Shown: in pieces, positions 54,674 to 63,601 of the stretch | How positions within the stretch are numbered: the first letter of the stretch is position 1 | Layout: each line of letters begins with the position of its first letter | NCBI GenBank assembly: GCA_030148425.1 | Contig: JASBTM010000005.1 | Coordinates: 62,001 to 126,000, forward strand | Length of the DNA: 64,000 nt | Direction of reading: 5' to 3' | From: Hyphomicrobium sp. | Lineage (GTDB): Bacteria > Pseudomonadota > Alphaproteobacteria > Rhizobiales > Hyphomicrobiaceae | Notes under the pieces: model-generated | Database searches by the model: none | What the model was told of the DNA's origin: nothing | What the model saw: the letters and a program-made list of their open reading frames with translations, nothing else | Position numbers and translations under genes: made by a program

Positions 54674-55411
54674 CGTGTGCCCTCTCCTGTGGAAGACCGA
54701 TCAGATACTCAAAATACTGGACCGGCCATTTCGTTGTGGCCCCACGCCCGAGGGTGACGCAGGCCAAGCTCCAGAACGCGAAACGGGCATGACTGCGAAG
54801 GTACCCCGTCCGATCGACTGTGAGCTCCGAGTGCCATCCCCATGGCATCGGCAGACGAACGACGTAGATACTGCACAATCACGCATACCAGAGCCGCCAC
54901 ACTCGCTTCCGACTGCAAGCCGCCGCCACGATTTCGCCGCAAGAAATCAAGGTGGAAAACTTTATCTGCACTGCCGGAACACGGGTGGAAAACTTACTCG
55001 AATTAAACTCCCCTCTCTCTCAGCCGTAGCTGAGTCGTTGGGGGATGTGAATCCGAATTGATAGCGGAATCAGAATTCTAGAAAGCCGTGCTCAACGTGA
55101 CGCGGGCGTCATATGACAGTCTCCACAGGTACGGCGCATCGGTTGAAAAGTGGCGGTTATCAAGAGGTTTTGCACCGGTCCCGCAGGCTCCGCTCAAGGC
55201 GTCAATTGTGGCAACCGCGTGCTCGGACCGTTTTCAACGCCCCGAGGACATGAGCTTTCGGCATAGGCGCTAACCGCGACGCGACGCATTTGCCGTTTAC
55301 CAAAGGCATCGAGTTGGGGCATTGTCTCTCGTGTTGGCCTAGCACCCTACTGCCGGGTCGTGCCGGCTGTTTCGAGTGTTGCAGCACAGGGAAGTTGGTG
55401 GAGTTCGAGTC
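54674..55411. other. 738-base region without a supportable gene
   Basis: Between a leftward and a rightward gene. Open frames here lack ribosome-binding sites and family features. A 12-base direct repeat (54951-54962 and 54984-54995) and a dense AT-rich patch near 55000-55080 are the only features seen. It may hold promoters for both flanking genes or a decayed gene. Confidence 0.5.
54951..54995. repeat. Direct repeat GGTGGAAAACTT spaced by 33 bases
   Basis: Two exact copies, at 54951-54962 and 54984-54995. The 33-base period is about three helical turns, so a dimeric or cooperative protein could bind one DNA face. Confidence 0.55.
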
Positions 55412-56590
55412 ATGCCGCGCCCGGGCATATTGCTGCTTCTCTCTGGAGGCGTTGCGCTCTCGGCTTATGTGCAGCTGCCGCCAGATTCTGATGTCTCGCG
55501 CGATCTCGCGGAGATCACGCGCATCTCGGCGGCTCCCGATCGAAGTCAGCAAAGCGACGAAGTCATCCGCTCGTTCGCGCCGGCAAATCTGGCTTCGCCA
55601 GTCCGCGAGCGCGCTGTCGCCGCGGCCGACGTAGGCGAAAGCGCGCCGCGAGCCGTTGCCCTGGTCAGAAGCGGAACCTGGTCGACGGTGGTCACGTCGG
55701 AGCCGTCCGCTGCTTCGCCCATAAGATCGTCGCGCGCTGCCGACAGCGCAACGCGGAACCAGCTTGCGCACGATCTGCAGCAGGAGCTGCAGCGGGTCGG
55801 CTGCTATCAGGGCGAGATCACCGGCACCTGGAATGCCGCGACCCGGCGCGCGATGGCCGCCTTCATGGACCGGGCGAACTCGGTGCTTCCTTACGATCAG
55901 CCCGATTACGTGCTGCTCGCTCTAGTTCAGAGCCATCAGGAGATCGCCTGCGCGGCGGAGTGTCCGGCTGGGCAGGTTCAGGAGAGCGGCAACCGGTGCG
56001 TGCCGCGCGCCGTCGTTGCGCAGGCGGCCAAGAAATCGAAGCGGCTTGAAGATCGCCGCATTGCGGAGGAGCGGCTTGCCGCCAACGAACCGCGGCAGGC
56101 AGCGTCCGAGCCTGAAGTTCTTCCGTGGTTGAAGCACGAAGCTGCGACCCTGCCGCCCGCGCAGATCGCTATCGCCCCTCGTCCGAACCCGCTGCCGGGC
56201 CGCATGTCTATTGGTGGCCCACAGGTGGAAGCGGTTGCCGCGCCAGAGCCGCTTACGAGTTCGCTCCTGCCGCCGGTCATCGCGATGCCGAATAATACTG
56301 CGCCAGACAATGCCGCTGCGAACCGAGGCAACAAAGTCGCGGCGCTTCAGTTCGATCCCGATGCCGACGACCTTTCGGATGATAGCGGCGTCATTCCTGA
56401 TAATAGCGTGCCCGCAGCCGCGGACGCGACCTTCGAGGTTCCGAAACAGAGAAAATCGCGGCGCTCCGACAAGGAGAGCCGCCCCCGCCGCGATAATACG
56501 TATGCATCCGCCGGGCGGCGGCGGCACGGCGATCCGCGCCCCGGCACCGCGCGCTACAATCTGATGCAATCGCTCGGCGGCATCTATTGA
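55412..56590 (+). CDS. Peptidoglycan-binding domain protein
   Basis: A 392-residue protein. N-terminal hydrophobic signal (PGILLLLSGGVALSAYV). A PG_binding_1-type domain at about 125-185 (LQQELQRVGCYQGEITGTWNAATRRA) with a nearby cysteine pair (CAAECPAGQVQESGNRC). The rest is a low-complexity Ala/Pro/Glu region and a basic C-terminus. Domain function is cell-wall binding; overall role unknown. ATG at 55412 has GGTGGAG upstream. It overlaps cutA tail-to-tail by seven bases. Confidence 0.78.
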   Translation: MPRPGILLLLSGGVALSAYVQLPPDSDVSRDLAEITRISAAPDRSQQSDEVIRSFAPANLASPVRERAVAAADVGESAPRAVALVRSGTWSTVVTSEPSAASPIRSSRAADSATRNQLAHDLQQELQRVGCYQGEITGTWNAATRRAMAAFMDRANSVLPYDQPDYVLLALVQSHQEIACAAECPAGQVQESGNRCVPRAVVAQAAKKSKRLEDRRIAEERLAANEPRQAASEPEVLPWLKHEAATLPPAQIAIAPRPNPLPGRMSIGGPQVEAVAAPEPLTSSLLPPVIAMPNNTAPDNAAANRGNKVAALQFDPDADDLSDDSGVIPDNSVPAAADATFEVPKQRKSRRSDKESRPRRDNTYASAGRRRHGDPRPGTARYNLMQSLGGIY

Positions 56591-56973
56591 CGGCCAGCCG
56601 TTCGCGTATTGCCTCTGACCCAGGCAAGATAATCGGCACTCCCGCCCACGACCGGAATGACGAGCACCCCGGGCGTTTCGTACGGATGGTTGGCAACGAT
56701 ATACGCGACGGCGCGGTCGGCTCCCTCCGCGGCGAGCTTGGCGGTCATCAGGGTTTCGTCCGCCGTCTCCATCTTGCCTTGCCAAACAAAGACCGACGTT
56801 ACCGACGCCAGAACGTTGACGGCCGCGGCGAGCCCGTGCTCGACCAGACCGCGTGCGGCGGCCATGGCCGTTTCCCGGCTTGGGAATGTCGCGTAAATCA
56901 TCACGACGCCATCGGCTGGCGGAGCGGCGCGCTCTCCGCTATCCCGCAAGGGGGGCTTGTTGTTTCCCAGCAC
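56584..56973 (-). CDS. cutA: Divalent cation tolerance protein CutA
   Basis: A 129-residue CutA1 protein. The core begins near residue 24 (VMIYATFPSRETAMA) and has VFVWQGKMETADETLM and HPYETPGVLVIPV, where the histidine-proline-tyrosine-glutamate motif lies. It forms a small trimer; metal tolerance was the original phenotype but the function is unclear. GTG at 56973 has a strong GGGAGGGAAG site ten bases away; ATG at 56901 would give a shorter, also acceptable protein. Confidence 0.92.
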   Translation of the reverse strand: MLGNNKPPLRDSGERAAPPADGVVMIYATFPSRETAMAAARGLVEHGLAAAVNVLASVTSVFVWQGKMETADETLMTAKLAAEGADRAVAYIVANHPYETPGVLVIPVVGGSADYLAWVRGNTRTAGRQ

Positions 56974-57029
56974 TTGAGCGAGCTTCCCTCCCCTGCTTGC
57001 TGCGACTGACCAAGACGTGAAGGCGATTG

Positions 57030-57812
57030 ATGGCGAAAGAAAAACCGAAGTTCGACCGCATCGCCTTCGTCGCGAGCGAGGTGCCAGAAGCGCTCGAAGC
57101 CCAGCAGGCCCTGATCCGGCGCTACGGTGAAACGGAACCGGCAGAGGCCGACGTCATCGTTGCGCTTGGCGGCGACGGCTTCATGTTGCAGACGCTACAC
57201 CGTTTTATCAACGACCGAATTCCGATCTACGGCATGAACCGGGGCTCGGTCGGCTTTCTGATGAACGACTACAAGGAAGACGCGTTGATCGAGAGGCTGT
57301 CGGCTGCCGAGACGAGCCGCATTCATCCGTTGTCGATGATCGCGACGGACGCCAACGGCAAGGCGTACAAGAGCCTTGCGATCAATGAGATCTCGTTGTT
57401 TCGGCAGCGCTATCAGGCCGCCAAGTTGCGGATCGCCATCGACGACAAGGTGCGGCTCGAGGAGTTGATCTGCGACGGCATCCTGGTTTCGACACCGGCC
57501 GGGTCGACGGCCTATAACCTTTCGGCGCACGGCCCTATTCTGCCGATCAAGTCGTCGCTGCTGGCCGTCACACCGATCAGCCCGTTCCGGCCGAGGCGAT
57601 GGCGCGGCGCCATCGTTCCGAACAAGGTGCGCATCGCGATCTCGGTCATGGAGCACGAGAAGCGGCCGGTCAGCGCCGTGGCGGATCACTTCGAGACGCG
57701 CAATGTCATCAAGGTCGAGGTCGAACAGGCCCGCGCCGTCGAGCTTTTCATGATGTTCGACCGCGAGCACGGGCTGGAAGAGCGCGTGCTGGCCGAGCAG
57801 TTTAGATATTGA
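57030..57812 (+). CDS. nadK: NAD kinase
   Basis: A 260-residue kinase making NADP from NAD. The GGDG motif is at residues 47-50 and the second conserved segment is [14 protein letters not shown]. Small size and [11 protein letters not shown] fit the alphaproteobacterial type. I chose ATG at 57030, which has GAAGG upstream; a TTG three bases earlier is the alternative. Confidence 0.95.
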   Translation: MAKEKPKFDRIAFVASEVPEALEAQQALIRRYGETEPAEADVIVALGGDGFMLQTLHRFINDRIPIYGMNRGSVGFLMNDYKEDALIERLSAAETSRIHPLSMIATDANGKAYKSLAINEISLFRQRYQAAKLRIAIDDKVRLEELICDGILVSTPAGSTAYNLSAHGPILPIKSSLLAVTPISPFRPRRWRGAIVPNKVRIAISVMEHEKRPVSAVADHFETRNVIKVEVEQARAVELFMMFDREHGLEERVLAEQFRY

Positions 57813-58006
57813 GAGATCTCGTGGCTGGCGCATGCACCGCACAGCGGAGTCGCCTGCCACAATCAAAAACCGACTGGCCCTCCAACGCTGCCTTTAAGCA
57901 CGCGCAGAGGGCCATGATGTGGTTTGAAATGGTGCGCTCTCGATTTCCCGGCCGGCGGTGCTGATCCCGCGACTCCCCGAATCAAGTTTGCAACCACGCA
58001 TTGGCC

Positions 58007-58038
58007 TAGTGTGGCACCCTATGGTTAACGCCACACTA
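58007..58038. repeat. Perfect 9-base inverted repeat
   Basis: TAGTGTGGC (58007-58015) and GCCACACTA (58030-58038) with a 14-base loop. It lies 19 bases beyond the end of the nitroreductase gene on its 3' side. No T-run follows, so it is more likely a protein site or an RNA 3' structure than a terminator. Confidence 0.55.
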
Positions 58039-58056
58039 ATGGCTGCCGTCAGGCGA

Positions 58057-58632
58057 TTAGGCCTGCCAATGCTGAACAAGAGCCTCGAGTTTCGGACGCT
58101 CGCGCTCCTCGGGCTTCTCCATCGGGGTGCCGATGTGAATAAAGCCCGCGATTTTCTCGTGCTCGGCAAGACCAAAAGCCTCGCGGACCGTCGGGCTGTA
58201 AGCAATCCACTCGCTGAGCCACGATGTTCCGAAACCCAGCGCATTGGCTGCCAGACACATGTTGAAGCAAAGAGCGCCGACCGAAAGCACCTGCTCCCAC
58301 TCGGGCGCGCCCGGCCGCGCTTTCACCGACGAAATGACCGCGATGACCATCGGCGCCCGCGTGAAGCGCGCACGCTCCATGTCCAAGCGCACATGCGACG
58401 GCGGCTCGCGCTCTTCCTTCTCGCAGGCCTTGGCGAAGATCTCACCAGCGGCAGCGCGGGCGTCGCCCTCGAAAATGATGAAGCGCCAGGGAGACAGCTT
58501 TTTGTGATCTGGGACGCGGGTTCCGACCGTAAGAATCTTGTTGAGTTCTTCGGGCGTTGGCGCGGGTGCGGCGAGCCGGTCCGGCTTGACCGAACGTCTT
58601 GCCGCAAGAAATTCAAAAAATGCGGTATTCAT
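58057..58632 (-). CDS. Nitroreductase family flavoprotein
   Basis: A 191-residue FMN-dependent reductase of the YdjA-like small subfamily. Start pattern FLAARRSVKPDRLAAPAP, FMN contacts in RVPDHKKLSPWRFI, a central GALCFNMCLAANALGFGTSW and the C-terminal GFIHIGTP. Substrate unknown; such enzymes reduce nitro compounds or quinones using NAD(P)H. Confidence 0.9.
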   Translation of the reverse strand: MNTAFFEFLAARRSVKPDRLAAPAPTPEELNKILTVGTRVPDHKKLSPWRFIIFEGDARAAAGEIFAKACEKEEREPPSHVRLDMERARFTRAPMVIAVISSVKARPGAPEWEQVLSVGALCFNMCLAANALGFGTSWLSEWIAYSPTVREAFGLAEHEKIAGFIHIGTPMEKPEERERPKLEALVQHWQA

Positions 58633-58749
58633 GCCTTGTTCCGTGCTTTTGCGTGCCCGTCTCGCTATACGAGGCTACCTGCTGACACAAGCTGTCCGTT
58701 ACGATCAGAGTCGGCATAACGAGACGACAAAGGGCGGCGTGGGGGAGAG

Positions 58750-60678
58750 ATGCGCCTGGAATTCTTGAGATTTATTGCAGTCGCCGGATTTGCTGCGGGC
58801 GCCTTCGTCGCGGGGAGCGCCGCCGCGCTCGCCGAAGAGGCTCCAACGGCGATGATCATTCTCGATGGCTCGGGCTCGATGTGGGGACGCCTCGCACCTG
58901 AGAACAGCGCTAAAATCGACATCGTGCGCGATAAGCTCGGGGGCATTCTCGCGACGCCGTCATCCGCGCGGGTTGGTCTGATCTCGTTCGGACATCGACG
59001 TCGCGGCGACTGTAACGACGTCGAGTTGATCGCCGGACCGGACCGGCCTCGTCAGGATGTTCTCGAACCGATCGCGAAGCTCAATCCGAGAGGGCCTGGA
59101 CCGGTGACGGCCGCCCTCAAGATGGCGGCGGACGCCATCGGACAATCGCGCCCGGCGCAGATCCTGGTGGTTGCAGATAACGCGGACAACTGCCGTCAGG
59201 ATTCCTGTGCGATGGCGCGCGAGATCGCCAGCGGCGCTCCGGGTGTCGCTATCCAGGTTATCGGCATCGGAATTCCAGCCAATGAGCGTCCCCGCCTTGC
59301 CTGCGTTGCAGAGGCGACCGGCGGCCGCTTCTACGATATTGCAGATTCGAATGGTCTCAACGCCGCGCTCGATGAAGCGACGCGGCTCGCCATGGTCTCA
59401 CCCGGTGCTGTCGCTGGCGGGAGCGTGACTGGCCCAGCTTCGGCTCCGCCGCCACCGGCCGGCGCTTCGCTCCGTGCTTCAGCCGCTCTGGTAGAGGGCG
59501 GCCCACTTCTCAAAGTCCCGCTGACGTGGCGGTTCTATAAAGCGGGCGGAAAGGACGTGCTCGGCCAGGGTGTCGATCATGATATCTCGGTCAAGCTCGC
59601 TGCGGGCGACTACGACATCGAAGCCGAACTCGGCGGCATCAAGGCACGACGGACGATCACGGTCGTCGATGGCGAGGCCCAGAGCATCATCATGCCTCTC
59701 GATGCCGCTCACCTTGTCGTGCGAGCCGCTGCCGCCAAGGGCGCGCCCCCTTCCCCGAGCGCCGTGCTGACGCTGTCGTCGGGAGGCGAGCCGGTTTCGG
59801 TCCAGCGCGGCGGCGCGATGGATGCATACCTCAAGCCTGCGGACTACAGTTTGGTTGTCGTCGACGGGGCGGCGCGCTCCACGCAAGCGCTGAGCCTTGC
59901 GGCGGGCGATGACAAGCCGGTCGATGTTGCCCTCTCCGCCGGACTTCTCAAGATCTCTGCAGCGGCCGCAGACGGCAAACCACTGAGCGACGTGCTGCTG
60001 ACCGTCGATACGGACGATCCTGAAAGCCCCAATGGGCGGCGCGAAGTTGCGCGATCACGCAGCCCGGAGGCAAGTTTCACCCTGTCAGAGGGCACATACT
60101 ACATCGGGGCGCAATCGAGCAGCGGCAGCATCAGCAAGCGCATCGGCATCGGCGCGGGACAGACCGTGACGGAAGCGCTGGCCGTGAAGCTGGTACCTGT
60201 GGCGATCTCGGCGCTCATCGCGGGCGCACCGCCGAAGGCCGATCAGAATATATTCTATCGCGTCGATCGGATCGATGGTGACCGCATCAGCATTGCGCGT
60301 GCCATCGGTCCGGCGCTGACTCTCGATTTGTCGCCGGGGCGTTACCGGATCACGGCGTCGTTGGCCGTCTCGCATCTCTCGGCATCGAAAGAAATCGTCG
60401 TCGATGGCGGCAAGCCGGAAAAGGCGATCATCGACATCGCTTCGGGAGAAGTGAATTTCGTGCCCGCAGCGGGCGCCGTCCCGGCGTTCGGTGACGTGTA
60501 CTGGGAAGTGTCGGACACCACCGGCATGCCGATCTGGCGCGCGACGGGATCGGAAGCGACAGCCGTTCTCGCGCCGGGCCAATACACGGTGCGCTTCGAT
60601 GTTCGCAACGCGCATGGGAAGGCGGCGTTCGAGGTTCGTGCCGGAGAAAGCCAAAAGATTGAGATTGGACCCGGATGA
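58750..60678 (+). CDS. Secreted VWA-domain protein with C-terminal beta repeats
   Basis: A 642-residue exported protein (signal peptide to about residue 28, AALA-EE). The VWA domain (about 32-215) has an intact MIDAS motif, DGSGSMW from residue 39, and VLISFGHR/ VVADNADNC features. The rest (about 240-640) is four or five beta-sandwich-like units with repeated GDYDIEAE, PADYSLVV, PGRYRITAS and PGQYTVRF turns. Likely binds a periplasmic or surface partner through metal. Its stop overlaps the next gene (ATGA). Confidence 0.85.
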   Translation: MRLEFLRFIAVAGFAAGAFVAGSAAALAEEAPTAMIILDGSGSMWGRLAPENSAKIDIVRDKLGGILATPSSARVGLISFGHRRRGDCNDVELIAGPDRPRQDVLEPIAKLNPRGPGPVTAALKMAADAIGQSRPAQILVVADNADNCRQDSCAMAREIASGAPGVAIQVIGIGIPANERPRLACVAEATGGRFYDIADSNGLNAALDEATRLAMVSPGAVAGGSVTGPASAPPPPAGASLRASAALVEGGPLLKVPLTWRFYKAGGKDVLGQGVDHDISVKLAAGDYDIEAELGGIKARRTITVVDGEAQSIIMPLDAAHLVVRAAAAKGAPPSPSAVLTLSSGGEPVSVQRGGAMDAYLKPADYSLVVVDGAARSTQALSLAAGDDKPVDVALSAGLLKISAAAADGKPLSDVLLTVDTDDPESPNGRREVARSRSPEASFTLSEGTYYIGAQSSSGSISKRIGIGAGQTVTEALAVKLVPVAISALIAGAPPKADQNIFYRVDRIDGDRISIARAIGPALTLDLSPGRYRITASLAVSHLSASKEIVVDGGKPEKAIIDIASGEVNFVPAAGAVPAFGDVYWEVSDTTGMPIWRATGSEATAVLAPGQYTVRFDVRNAHGKAAFEVRAGESQKIEIGPG

Positions 60679-61736
60679 CCAACGTCATGCGCAAAGTTTC
60701 CCTGTCGCGGGGCCGACTGTCGTTCGGCGCCATCGTCGCCGCTGTGCTGACGGGTGTCTTGCTGTCGATTGCCGCTGCGACGGCGTCGTTCGCTGAAGAG
60801 CCGATCCCCGATGGCCCAGCGCCTGCGCCATGGGGGCCAGTTGGCGACAAGCGGAAAAACACGACGACGGTCGAGCGCGCGAAAATGAAGGGCTCGGGCG
60901 TCAAGCTCGTGGCGCTGCTTACGGGCGACGGGCAGCAGATCGAACAAGGCGTTATCTGGCGCGTGTTTCAGTCACCAGGATCGGCGGGAAAATCCAAGCT
61001 CCTGATGCAATCGCGCGAGGCGAGCCCGTTCCTCAAGCTTCCTCCCGGCGACTACATGGTCAATGCTGCCTTCGGCCGGGCGAACCTGACGCGCAAGATT
61101 TCTGTAAAGGCCGATGGTCCCCCTTTCGAAGCGTTCGTTTTAAACGCGGGTGGATTTCGGCTTGCGGCTCTTATCGGCGGCAAGGTGGCACCGCCCGGCG
61201 CGGTCAACTATTCGATCTATTCCGACGACCGCGACGAGGCCGAAGGCACCGCCGCGATTATCAGCGGCGCCAAGCCGAACCTGATCATCCGGCTCAACTC
61301 CGGAATTTATCGCGTGGTTTCCATCTACGGCGACGCAAACGCAAAGATTGAAACCGACGTGACGGTCGAAGCCGGAAAGCTGACGGAAACGACGATTACT
61401 CACACCGGCGGCAAGGCGACGTTCAAGCTCGTCACACGCACGGGCGGCGAGGCCATGCCCGACACGCGGTGGACGATCCAGACCGACGACGGCGAGACGG
61501 TCAAGGAAAGTGTCGGCGCGCTTCCAACGCACGTCCTGGCGCCCGGAAAATATCTCGTCACCGCCTCGTCGGGCGGTCACATTTTCCAGAGCAATTTCGA
61601 AATTCAGGACGGAGACAATATCAGCGTCGAAGTTCTGATGGCGGCGACCAATGAGGCGGGCAACGGCATCTCAAGCGGAGCGACGACCATCGCGCCGACG
61701 ACCGGCGGCCTTCCGATGGGTTTCAGAAATCAGTGA
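60675..61736 (+). CDS. Secreted beta-repeat protein related to the tail of the VWA protein
   Basis: A 353-residue exported protein. A signal segment covers about 20-40 (VLTGVLLSIAAATASFAEE). The body has repeats like those in the upstream VWA protein: LPPGDYMVNAAFG, LNSGIYRVVSIYG and LAPGKYLVTASSG. So it looks like a partner derived from the same repeat units but without the VWA domain. Function unknown. It overlaps the VWA gene by four bases and the next gene tail-to-tail by 14. Confidence 0.78.
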   Translation: MTNVMRKVSLSRGRLSFGAIVAAVLTGVLLSIAAATASFAEEPIPDGPAPAPWGPVGDKRKNTTTVERAKMKGSGVKLVALLTGDGQQIEQGVIWRVFQSPGSAGKSKLLMQSREASPFLKLPPGDYMVNAAFGRANLTRKISVKADGPPFEAFVLNAGGFRLAALIGGKVAPPGAVNYSIYSDDRDEAEGTAAIISGAKPNLIIRLNSGIYRVVSIYGDANAKIETDVTVEAGKLTETTITHTGGKATFKLVTRTGGEAMPDTRWTIQTDDGETVKESVGALPTHVLAPGKYLVTASSGGHIFQSNFEIQDGDNISVEVLMAATNEAGNGISSGATTIAPTTGGLPMGFRNQ

Positions 61737-62301
61737 GCACCCAGTCCGTGGGGCAACCGTTTTCGCGCATTCGTCGCTCCACCTGCGCGTGCTGCGCCTG
61801 GTCTCCGCCTTCGAGGAAAGCCGATCGCGCCATCTGCCATTGCTCGCACGCGCTCGTCAGATCTCCGGCGGAATAGGCCTCTTCTCCGAGAGCGAGGCGC
61901 GCGGCGGCATGCGCTGCAGGCGGCCCATGAAGCGCGCCGTTTCCTGCAGCCGACCTTAGCGCCGACATGCGCTCGCCGCTGTTTCCCTGACGGCCATGGG
62001 CAGCGGCAAGGTCGAAATAAAGACCCGAGAGCGCGGTCTTGCGGCCATCCGCTGTCGCTGCCTCGATCTTCTTCAGGATTGTATCGACGCTTTCGAGCTG
62101 CACGGGTGGCGCGAGATCGACCGCCGGAAGAGCGGCAGAAGATTGCGTTTCAGGAACGGCGCGAAATGGTTCGATTGTCCCACCACGCGCCCCAGGCAAC
62201 GCGCCTCGTTTGTATCTGTAGCTGCCCCACCAAAGCCGGAGGAGCGTCAGCAAAACCGCGACGGGGATCAGGAAGGCGATCGTTTCGATCAGCGCCGTCA
62301 T
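61723..62301 (-). CDS. Membrane-anchored hypothetical protein with helical repeats
   Basis: A 192-residue protein with one N-terminal membrane segment (about residues 5-24) and a cytoplasmic or periplasmic helical domain (LYFDLAAAHGRQGNSGERMS; ARLALGEEAYSAGDLTSACEQWQMA) that reads like one or two TPR units. Unknown function. Its end overlaps the upstream partner's end by 14 bases. Confidence 0.65.
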   Translation of the reverse strand: MTALIETIAFLIPVAVLLTLLRLWWGSYRYKRGALPGARGGTIEPFRAVPETQSSAALPAVDLAPPVQLESVDTILKKIEAATADGRKTALSGLYFDLAAAHGRQGNSGERMSALRSAAGNGALHGPPAAHAAARLALGEEAYSAGDLTSACEQWQMARSAFLEGGDQAQHAQVERRMRENGCPTDWVLTDF

Positions 62302-62370
62302 CTGGTCTCATTCCCCATCGTCACCGCTCCCCGAATTTGCAAGCCCGCCAGTCCCCCGGCAGCCAACTTA

Positions 62371-63408
62371 TCAGCGGAAGGGTATCGCGTACATGAGGCC
62401 ACCCTTGCTCCACAACGCATTGAGGCCGCGATCGAGCTTCAATGAGGAATTCTGGCCGAGCGTGCGCTCGAAAATCTCGCCGTAGTTTCCGACTTGCTTG
62501 ATGATCTGGTAACCCCAGTCGCGCGGCAGACCGAGCGGCGCGCCTAGATCGGCATCGAGCCCGAGGAAGCGGCGCACCTCGTGGGATGGCGACGACCTCA
62601 TGGAGTCGATATTGTCGCTCGTGATGTTCAACTCTTCCGCGGCGACAAGGGCCATCGCGGTCCAGCGCACGATCGCAAACCAACCGTCGTCACCGACCCT
62701 GACCGCCGGCCCGTAAGGCTCCTTGCTGATCATCTCCGGGAGCAGCATCTGATCGGCGCCGTTCGCCAAGCGGCTCTTCTCATACCCGAGCAGCGTCATG
62801 TCGCCAGTCAGCACCGTGCAACCGCCCGCCGAATACGTCTTGACCAGCTCATCCCAGCGATCCGACTGAATGCGCTGGTAGCGCATCTTGCGGCCACCGA
62901 AGTAATCGGCGATGGCGGACTCGTCGCTCGAATCCGCCAAGACGCAGATCGAAGCGCCCGACAGCTCCAGGACGCTCGCAATCGAATGATTGCGCGGAAT
63001 CATGAAGCCCTGACCGTCATAATAGAGTGCGCCTGTGAAGCGGGCGCCGAGATCTGTGTCGCGTGTCAACGTCCAGGTCGCGGCACCGAGCAGAACGTCC
63101 ACCTCGTCTTCCTGCAACGACTTGAAGCGGTCAGCGGCGCTCAAGCTCAGGAATTTGACGGCATCCCGATTGCCGAAAACGGCCGCGGCCAACGCGGAGC
63201 AGAATTCGACGTCCAGGCCTTTCCACGTGCCGCGAGGCGTGACCTCGCTGAAGCCGGCAGCATGATCCGTCACGCCGCACACGATCTTGCCGCGTGCGCG
63301 CACAGCGTCGAGAATATTCATTGGCGCGCTTATCGCTTCGGACGCCGAGCCGATGCCAGCGACGACCAGCGAAAGCGCCGCGATCAGAGCCCGCATTGCA
63401 ATCATCAT
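62371..63408 (-). CDS. Amino acid ABC transporter substrate-binding protein
   Basis: A 345-residue exported binding protein of the AapJ/general amino acid type: signal peptide to about residue 28, then ILDAVRARGKIVCGVTDHAAGF, GTWKGLDVEFCSALAAAVFG and WTLTRDTDLGARFTG. The C-terminal end has GQNSSLKLDRGLNALW as in AapJ. Ligand inferred as an amino acid. No permease or ATPase gene is adjacent. ATG at 63408 begins the signal peptide; the longer open frame is not needed. Confidence 0.88.
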   Translation of the reverse strand: MMIAMRALIAALSLVVAGIGSASEAISAPMNILDAVRARGKIVCGVTDHAAGFSEVTPRGTWKGLDVEFCSALAAAVFGNRDAVKFLSLSAADRFKSLQEDEVDVLLGAATWTLTRDTDLGARFTGALYYDGQGFMIPRNHSIASVLELSGASICVLADSSDESAIADYFGGRKMRYQRIQSDRWDELVKTYSAGGCTVLTGDMTLLGYEKSRLANGADQMLLPEMISKEPYGPAVRVGDDGWFAIVRWTAMALVAAEELNITSDNIDSMRSSPSHEVRRFLGLDADLGAPLGLPRDWGYQIIKQVGNYGEIFERTLGQNSSLKLDRGLNALWSKGGLMYAIPFR

Positions 63409-63601
63409 CTGCGCGCTTCCGACCTGTGCATTACCCAAATCTCTTCTTTCATGACAGGAAGCAGGAGATAACAACGGGCCACCGGCGCAATTGTCCGAAT
63501 AAGCGCTGCCAGACATCTCGCGTCAGCGCGTAATGGTCAAGGCCTTGACCGGGCACCAAACTTGCGTCACGACGGCCAAACCCCGCCCGGAGTAGTTTAG
63601 A

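Noticed and set aside
54675-55061. 128-codon plus-strand open frame in the gap before the peptidoglycan-binding gene
   Set aside because: No ribosome-binding site, odd composition, no family resemblance.
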